A stretch of 36,286 nucleotides of DNA from Candidatus Omnitrophota bacterium (GTDB lineage: Bacteria > Omnitrophota > Omnitrophia > JAHJGZ01), in NCBI GenBank assembly GCA_018823795.1, contig JAHJGZ010000048.1, positions 1 to 36,286 on the forward strand, read 5' to 3'. A program made the translations under genes and the position numbers. This document shows positions 30,341 to 36,286 of the stretch, piece after piece; positions within the stretch are counted from its first letter, which is position 1; each line of letters begins with the position of its first letter. The notes under the pieces are model-generated. The model was not told the DNA's origin, searched no databases, and saw only the letters and a program-made list of their open reading frames with translations.

Positions 30341-31216
30341 ATGATTCCTAAAGGAATAATTAAACAGATTAAGTATATTGAAATTCGCACCACTCAATTA
30401 GTTGATGCTATGTTTGGTGGTCAATATGAATCGGCTTTCAAGGGGCATGGAATGGAGTTTGCGGAGGTGCGTGAATATTATCCTGGTGATGATATACGTT
30501 CTATTGATTGGAATGTGACCGCGCGGACAGGTTTTCCTCATGTAAAGGTGTTTCATGATGAGCGAGAACTTACTGTTTTTTTTGCTGTTGATGTTTCTTC
30601 TTCTTTTCTTTTTGGAAGCGAGCAAAAGCTTAAATCGGAAATTGCAGCTGAGTTATGTGCCGTCCTTGCTTTTTCTGCTATTAGGAATAATGATAAAATT
30701 GGTCTTTTAATGTTTTCAGATACGATCGAAAAATATATTCCCATAAAAAAAGGGAAGCAACACGTTCTGCGAGTTGTCAGAGACATACTTTACCATAAGG
30801 TGGAACATAAAGGGACGAATTTGCAGTTAGGATTTGAAACGTTAAATAACGTACTTACACGCAAAGCGGTTGTTTTTGTAATTTCTGATTTTATTGATAA
30901 AGATTATGAATTATCTTTAAAAATTCTTGCACGTAATAACGATGTGATTGCCATAAACATCTTTGATCCACGTGAACGTACTATGCCATCTGTCGGGTAC
31001 GTAGAATTAGAGGATGCGGAAACAGGAGAAACGATGTTTCTCAATACAAAGAGTGAAGCATTTCGGGAACAGTATCAGAAAGCAGCAGCAGAAAATGCGT
31101 ATGCGAAAAATCATCTCTTTAATTCAAAAGGAATTGATAAGATCGATATTGATATTACACAATCGTATGTGAAACCACTTCGTGCTTTTTTTGAATCGAG
31201 AAAAAAACGATCATGA
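30341..31216 (+). CDS. DUF58-family protein
   Basis: 'GHGMEFAEVREYYPGDDIRSIDWNVTARTGFPHVKVF', VWA-like 'FFAVDVSSSFLFGS'; located after moxR. Confidence 0.93.
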   Translation: MIPKGIIKQIKYIEIRTTQLVDAMFGGQYESAFKGHGMEFAEVREYYPGDDIRSIDWNVTARTGFPHVKVFHDERELTVFFAVDVSSSFLFGSEQKLKSEIAAELCAVLAFSAIRNNDKIGLLMFSDTIEKYIPIKKGKQHVLRVVRDILYHKVEHKGTNLQLGFETLNNVLTRKAVVFVISDFIDKDYELSLKILARNNDVIAINIFDPRERTMPSVGYVELEDAETGETMFLNTKSEAFREQYQKAAAENAYAKNHLFNSKGIDKIDIDITQSYVKPLRAFFESRKKRS

Positions 31217-32199
31217 AAATTATTGTTATTATATGTTTTTGGATTTCAATTTCATTAGTATTTATTATCTCAAGCGATTCAGCAGTTGAGGAGAACGATG
31301 ATTACATATCAGTTGATGCAGGAATTGACAAGGCATTCATTGCCGTAGGTGATAAGATTAACTATGTGGTAACGTTACGATATAGTCCCACTATAAAGAT
31401 TCTGTCCGATATTGCATCTCCCCAACTCGAAACAATCGTAGAAATAAGTGATGTTAAAGAGTTTCCCTTGCAGACTAATGAGAAAGGGGATACCACTTTG
31501 TATAAGCAATTTGTTTTTGTTATATTTCAACCAGGTGAGTATAAGATCGAAGGGCAACGCATAAAATATATCGACAAGAATCGCGTAAAAAAAACTATTC
31601 AAGTTAATCCTGTGTATGTTGTAGTAAAGAGCGTTATTGGCGCAGATGATACCAGCGAAGATATCAAAATGGTAAAAGAGGTAGTATCTATTGAAGCCAA
31701 TTATACCGTTGTTTTTATTGTCGGGGCATTGCTTTTGATGGGATTGGTTGTGTTTTGCTCAATACTATTAAGAAAATATTATTCGAAAAGTGGAACTTTA
31801 ACAAAGGAAGAAGTTGTTCTCCCCCTTAATGAAGAAACGTATAAGGCATTGGATGTATTGCGTGATTCTACTTTAGTCGCTGAAGGGAAGATAAAAGAAT
31901 ATTATTTTCGCCTTGTTATGATCACTAAAAATTATCTTGCGCGTCTTTATGATGTGCCGATGATTGATAAGACAACGTCTGAATGCATAAAATTTCTTAA
32001 GAAGATTGCCATTGACGATAATGTGCAAAAAACAGTCAGAGATTTTATGGTTAGTTGCGATATAGTCAAGTTCGCTAAATACCGTCCTCCTACAAACGAA
32101 ATAATGAATAGTTACCTCATTGCAAAAACGATTGTAGGCAACACGTGGCGAATAAAAATGGATCAACGTGCAGCAGCAGACAACAATACGCAAAGATAA
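31213..32199 (+). CDS. BatD/DUF4381-like membrane protein
   Basis: N-terminal signal/TM, beta-rich ectodomain, central TM 'VVFIVGALLLMGLVVFCSILL', cytoplasmic C-terminus; sits between DUF58 and the VWA genes. Confidence 0.65.
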   Translation: MKIIVIICFWISISLVFIISSDSAVEENDDYISVDAGIDKAFIAVGDKINYVVTLRYSPTIKILSDIASPQLETIVEISDVKEFPLQTNEKGDTTLYKQFVFVIFQPGEYKIEGQRIKYIDKNRVKKTIQVNPVYVVVKSVIGADDTSEDIKMVKEVVSIEANYTVVFIVGALLLMGLVVFCSILLRKYYSKSGTLTKEEVVLPLNEETYKALDVLRDSTLVAEGKIKEYYFRLVMITKNYLARLYDVPMIDKTTSECIKFLKKIAIDDNVQKTVRDFMVSCDIVKFAKYRPPTNEIMNSYLIAKTIVGNTWRIKMDQRAAADNNTQR

Positions 32200-32230
32200 C
32201 TTTAAATAAAAACGGAATGTTTTAGTCAAT

Positions 32231-33220
32231 ATGGATATTGTATTTAAAAATCCCCAATTTTTTATATTGCTTTTGTTACTACCTCTTTTATACATTTTTA
32301 CTATAAAATCGAGACGAAGAAGTAGTATACGATTCTCTTCATTTTCTCTATTAAAGCAAATGCATCTTCCTAGTAGTTTTTTTGCAATCAGAATACCTAT
32401 TGTGCTCCGCTCATTAGTATTTTTGCTTATTGTTATAGCATTGGCGCGGCCACAAATACGTGAAGCGGAAAGAGAGCGTACCTCAGAAGGTATCGATATT
32501 ATTCTTGCGTTGGATATTTCAGGTTCTATGAAAGCAGAGGATTTTCAGCCGGCGAATAGACTTGAAATTGCCAAAGAAGAGGCCAACAGATTTATCAAGG
32601 GACGCCCGCATGACAGAATCGGACTTGTTATCTTTTCCCAGCAAAGTTTTACTCAATGTCCCCTTACGTTAGATCACGATGTTCTGTGTAATTTATTAAG
32701 TGAAATTCAGATAGGTATGATTCAAGACGGTACTGCTATCGGGTTAGCCATTGCCAATGCTATTAATCGCTTACAGGATAGCAATGCTAAGAGTAAAATA
32801 ATTATTTTACTGACTGATGGAGAGAATAATGCGGGACAGATAGATCCCCTAATGGCAGCTGAAATTGCACGAACATTTAACATTAAAATTTATACCATTG
32901 GAATAGGAAAGGAGGGAATGGTTCCCTATCCGGTGGATGACCCCCTTTTTGGACGGCGCTACATGAATGTCGATGTTAAAATAGATGAAAAGACATTAAT
33001 GAAAATCGCTACATTAACAAACGGACTTTATTTTAGAGCTCGCGATCAGAAGTCATTAGAAGAAATTTACAAGGAAATTAATCGCCTTGAAAAAACTGAA
33101 ATGCAGGTAAAGGAATACGTGAGTTTCTTGGAAGTGTTTTCGTTTTTTATCTATTTAGCTTTAATGGTACTTATTATCGAGATTGTTGCAACGCACACTG
33201 TGTTTTTTAAAATTCCGTAA
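32231..33220 (+). CDS. BatA-like VWA-domain membrane protein
   Basis: MIDAS 'LALDISGSMKAEDF', 'RIGLVIFSQQSF', 'LLTDGENNAG'; N-terminal TMs and C-terminal TM. Confidence 0.92.
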   Translation: MDIVFKNPQFFILLLLLPLLYIFTIKSRRRSSIRFSSFSLLKQMHLPSSFFAIRIPIVLRSLVFLLIVIALARPQIREAERERTSEGIDIILALDISGSMKAEDFQPANRLEIAKEEANRFIKGRPHDRIGLVIFSQQSFTQCPLTLDHDVLCNLLSEIQIGMIQDGTAIGLAIANAINRLQDSNAKSKIIILLTDGENNAGQIDPLMAAEIARTFNIKIYTIGIGKEGMVPYPVDDPLFGRRYMNVDVKIDEKTLMKIATLTNGLYFRARDQKSLEEIYKEINRLEKTEMQVKEYVSFLEVFSFFIYLALMVLIIEIVATHTVFFKIP

Positions 33221-33245
33221 TCAATTATTTAAGGAGAGACGTAGT

Positions 33246-34241
33246 ATGCAGTGGTATAGCCCAAAAAACTTATTGATTGTATGGCTTATTCCATTCGTCA
33301 TATGGTTTATATATATCAGCCTCGAAAGAAAGAAAAGAGTGAAAGAGAAATTTGCACGGCATGAGACATTTAATAAAATTTCGTTAAATTATTCTGTAAC
33401 GAAAGAGAAGCAGCGAATAGTATTGTTTGTCGTCACGTTGCTTTTGATGGAGCTTGCACTTGCGCGGCCGCAATGGGGGGATCAAAAAGAACGAATAACT
33501 CGAAAAGGGGTTAATATTATGTTCTTGCTAGATACGTCAAAAAGTATGCTTGTTCAAGACATGAAACCAAATCGTATTCAGAATGCAAAACTAAAGATCC
33601 ATAATCTTGTAACGAAATTAAAAGGTGATCGCATCGGCCTTGTAGCATTTTCAAGAGATAGCTTTCTCATCTGTCCATTGACGCTCGATTATTCAGCTTT
33701 TAGACTTTTTCTTGATTCTGTAAACATTGATTCTATTCCTAATGAGGGGACCTCAGTTGCGAACGCGGTGAATGCGGGGATCACTTCTTTTAAAGACAAC
33801 AAACACGCGTATGATATTATGATCATTTTTTCGGACGGTGAAGATCATGAGGCCGGTATACAAGAGATGGCAAAGCGTATCCAGAAGCTTGGTATTCGCA
33901 TCTATGCGATTGGTGTGGGAACAACCAAAGGAGGTCCCATTCCTATACAGCATGATGATGTTGTCGAAAATAAGAAAGATAAATTAGGCAATATCATTTT
34001 TAGTCGTCTCGAAGATAAAACGTTGCAAAAATTAACGGACTCTTCAGAAGGTCTGTATTATCAAGCGACAGCAACGGATAAGGAAATTGGCTTAATATAT
34101 AATCATATAAAAACATTAGAGCAACAAGAGTTTAAGAATGTGATGATTATTAAAAAAGAAGATCACTTTCAAGCTCTTTTACTGGTAGCTTTTATATTGT
34201 TAGTAATCGAATTCATCCTTGGAGAGCGAAAAGTAAGATAA
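33246..34241 (+). CDS. BatB-like VWA-domain membrane protein
   Basis: MIDAS 'FLLDTSKSMLVQDM', 'RIGLVAFSRDSF', 'IIFSDGEDHEAG'; start 33246 (SD 'aaggagag') preferred over listed 33183. Confidence 0.92.
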   Translation: MQWYSPKNLLIVWLIPFVIWFIYISLERKKRVKEKFARHETFNKISLNYSVTKEKQRIVLFVVTLLLMELALARPQWGDQKERITRKGVNIMFLLDTSKSMLVQDMKPNRIQNAKLKIHNLVTKLKGDRIGLVAFSRDSFLICPLTLDYSAFRLFLDSVNIDSIPNEGTSVANAVNAGITSFKDNKHAYDIMIIFSDGEDHEAGIQEMAKRIQKLGIRIYAIGVGTTKGGPIPIQHDDVVENKKDKLGNIIFSRLEDKTLQKLTDSSEGLYYQATATDKEIGLIYNHIKTLEQQEFKNVMIIKKEDHFQALLLVAFILLVIEFILGERKVR

Positions 34242-34257
34242 ATTATTGGAATATACT

Positions 34258-36286
34258 ATGAAAATTTTGATATATGCGATTATCATTTTATTGACGCCGG
34301 TGTTGCTCTGCGGCTTTATTGATACGCTTTCGTCAGAAACGGAGGAAGGCAATATATATTATGAGGCGGGGGAGTATGAGAAAGCGATGGAAATCTATCG
34401 GCGAATGCTCATTGATCATCCCGATTCTATTGCTGTACGTTATAACATAGCAAATGTGTTGTATCAAGTGGGTAAATATAAAGAAGCGCTTATTGAGATA
34501 AATAAAATGCTCGAACGTACTGATGTTGTAGAAATGCGAGTGCGTTTATTATACAACAGTGGCAATGCGTATTATCGAGTTGGTGATTTTGATAAGGCGA
34601 TACGTGCTTATAAAGAATGTTTAAAATTAGATCCTTATGATGAAGACGCAAAATTTAACTTGGAATTTGTATTGCGCAAAAAACAAATCATGGAAGAAAC
34701 GCATGACCAACGGAAGATACAGAAAAAAAAGAAGATCAAAAAGGAAGACAACGGGACGGAAAAGAAACCAAAAATAATTACTCAAGATAAAGGCATCAAG
34801 GATCAAAAAGAGATAACGGAGAAAGCAAAAAAGAAGAAAAAAAAGAACAAGACCATGAAGAAGGGGCGGCCGTTAAAAGTGTTTTTAGATAGGGCGAAGA
34901 GAGGGACGTGGGCGGACTCAGACAAGAAGGCAGTTTCCCTCGAAGACGCCGACCATTTTTTTATTTCTGCATCTGAGAAGGGGATTTCTAAAATATTTTC
35001 ATATCGTATTGCAGACAATCGGCTAATACCATGTGGTTATTACGGAGGGCATCGTGATGGTATCACCTATGTTAATGCTACGGGATTATTCGATGAAAAA
35101 AATAACCCCATACTTATATCAGCTTCACGTGACAGGACGGTGAAGTTGTTTAGCTTTAATCCTGAAATAAAAATGACAAAAAAATTAGCGAGTTTTGACG
35201 AACATCGCAAGACGGTTAATTATGCACAATATACCGGCTTGACTGACAGTGAGGACAATTATATTTTTGTAACTGCGTCTGATGATGGGACTATTTCATT
35301 CTTTAGTTTCAATTTAACTACATATGCGACAAGGTTATTGTCGACTTATAGTGAATATCATGGCAATGTTACTGCGGTACGTTATGATGGTTTGACCAGC
35401 GCAGACCTTGACCTTATATTTGTTGCATCATTCCGACGCAATATAGTGCAATTGTTTAGTTTTAATAGTGTAACAAATAAGACGCAGAAATTTAGTAGCT
35501 TCGATTTGTATAAAGATCCTCTGAGCACGGTACGTTATACAGGTCTTACCCGTGAAAACGGTGATCATATTTTTGTGTCAGCGGTTCATAAAACAGTACA
35601 GTTATTTTCACTCAATATCGAATCAAAAAAAACAGAAAAGCTGGCAACTTATTTCTCTCACTCAGAAAAAGTTGTCGATGTCCAATTTACCGGGCTCATG
35701 CATTTAGAATCTGGTGATCCCCTGTTTGTAACTGCATCACAGGATCACACGGTACAGTTATTCACCTATAATATTGATGGCAATAAAACTAAAAAATTAG
35801 CAACGTATAAGGGACATATCGGCCCCGTTACATCGGTGCAGTATACCGGATTGATTGATACGGAAGGTAATCACATATTTGTATCATCGTCGGCAAGTAA
35901 TACCATTCATCTTTTCAACTATAATGAGCAGTCTAATGAAACAAAAACAATGACTATTTATCGTGGCCTTAAAGGTGAAGCTCTTTTTGTACGCTATATC
36001 GGGGTGTGGACAGTGGACGATGAGGATGCTGAGGATGATCGGGAAGATCAGGAAGATCAGGAAGAGGAAGAGGATAAAGAAGAAACGTTAGGGGAAGGGA
36101 AGGAAGATCAGGAAGAGGATAAAGAAGAAAAGCCAGGGGAAGGGCGGGGAGAAGAAGAAGACCAGGGAGAAGAAGGAGCGGACCAGGGAGAAGGAGCGGA
36201 CCAGGGAGAAGGAGCGGACCAGGGAGAAGGAGCGGACCAGGGAGAAGGAGCAGACCAGGGAGAAGGAGCAGACCAGGGAGAAGGAG
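34258..36286 (+). CDS. Bat-cluster TPR protein fused to a seven-repeat WD40-like propeller and acidic repeat tail (3' end outside window)
   Basis: ORF open from ATG 34258 to window end, absent from ORF track; signal-like 'MKILIYAIIILLTPVLLCG', TPR 'GNIYYEAGEYEKAMEIYRRMLIDHPDSIAVRYNIANVLYQVGKYKEAL', 'YNSGNAYYRVGDFDKAIRAYKECLKLDP', Lys-rich linker, seven repeats like 'IFVTASDDGTISFFSFN', Glu/Asp/Gly/Gln tail. Confidence 0.85.
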   Translation, partial: MKILIYAIIILLTPVLLCGFIDTLSSETEEGNIYYEAGEYEKAMEIYRRMLIDHPDSIAVRYNIANVLYQVGKYKEALIEINKMLERTDVVEMRVRLLYNSGNAYYRVGDFDKAIRAYKECLKLDPYDEDAKFNLEFVLRKKQIMEETHDQRKIQKKKKIKKEDNGTEKKPKIITQDKGIKDQKEITEKAKKKKKKNKTMKKGRPLKVFLDRAKRGTWADSDKKAVSLEDADHFFISASEKGISKIFSYRIADNRLIPCGYYGGHRDGITYVNATGLFDEKNNPILISASRDRTVKLFSFNPEIKMTKKLASFDEHRKTVNYAQYTGLTDSEDNYIFVTASDDGTISFFSFNLTTYATRLLSTYSEYHGNVTAVRYDGLTSADLDLIFVASFRRNIVQLFSFNSVTNKTQKFSSFDLYKDPLSTVRYTGLTRENGDHIFVSAVHKTVQLFSLNIESKKTEKLATYFSHSEKVVDVQFTGLMHLESGDPLFVTASQDHTVQLFTYNIDGNKTKKLATYKGHIGPVTSVQYTGLIDTEGNHIFVSSSASNTIHLFNYNEQSNETKTMTIYRGLKGEALFVRYIGVWTVDDEDAEDDREDQEDQEEEEDKEETLGEGKEDQEEDKEEKPGEGRGEEEDQGEEGADQGEGADQGEGADQGEGADQGEGADQGEGADQGEG
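36181..36286 (+). repeat. 18-bp in-frame tandem repeat gaccagggagaaggagcg/a encoding (DQGEGA)n
   Basis: Five full copies starting at 36181, 36199, 36217, 36235 and 36253 plus a 16-bp partial at 36271; array runs off the window edge. Confidence 0.95.

Noticed and set aside
36181-36286. CRISPR array interpretation of the terminal repeats
   Set aside because: Units are contiguous 18-bp in-frame coding repeats without spacers.

Overview
The window is a gene-dense bacterial chromosomal segment, almost entirely + strand. From sequence signatures it contains: the 3' end of an AddA-like helicase/nuclease and a complete AddB-like nuclease; small uncharacterised genes (including an EF-Tu domain-2-like protein, a CxxCxxCC protein and an unlisted 31-aa Cys-rich ORF); pilT; a TPR protein; recA; an HtrA/DegP protease; alaS; a joined his-trp cluster (hisD-B-H-A-[membrane protein]-hisF-I-trpE-G-D-C-F); an NtrB/NtrC-like two-component pair; a convergent GGDEF diguanylate cyclase; dnaK with a strong palindromic terminator; and a MoxR-DUF58-BatD-like-BatA-BatB cluster. 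The most unusual element is the last gene, which is missing from the ORF track because it has no stop before the window edge. It is a Bat-position TPR protein fused through a Lys-rich linker to seven ~50-aa WD40-like repeats and an acidic tail built from an in-frame 18-bp tandem repeat (GADQGE)n. No CRISPR array, transposon, phage, tRNA or rRNA was recognised. All calls come from reading motifs; no database search was run.
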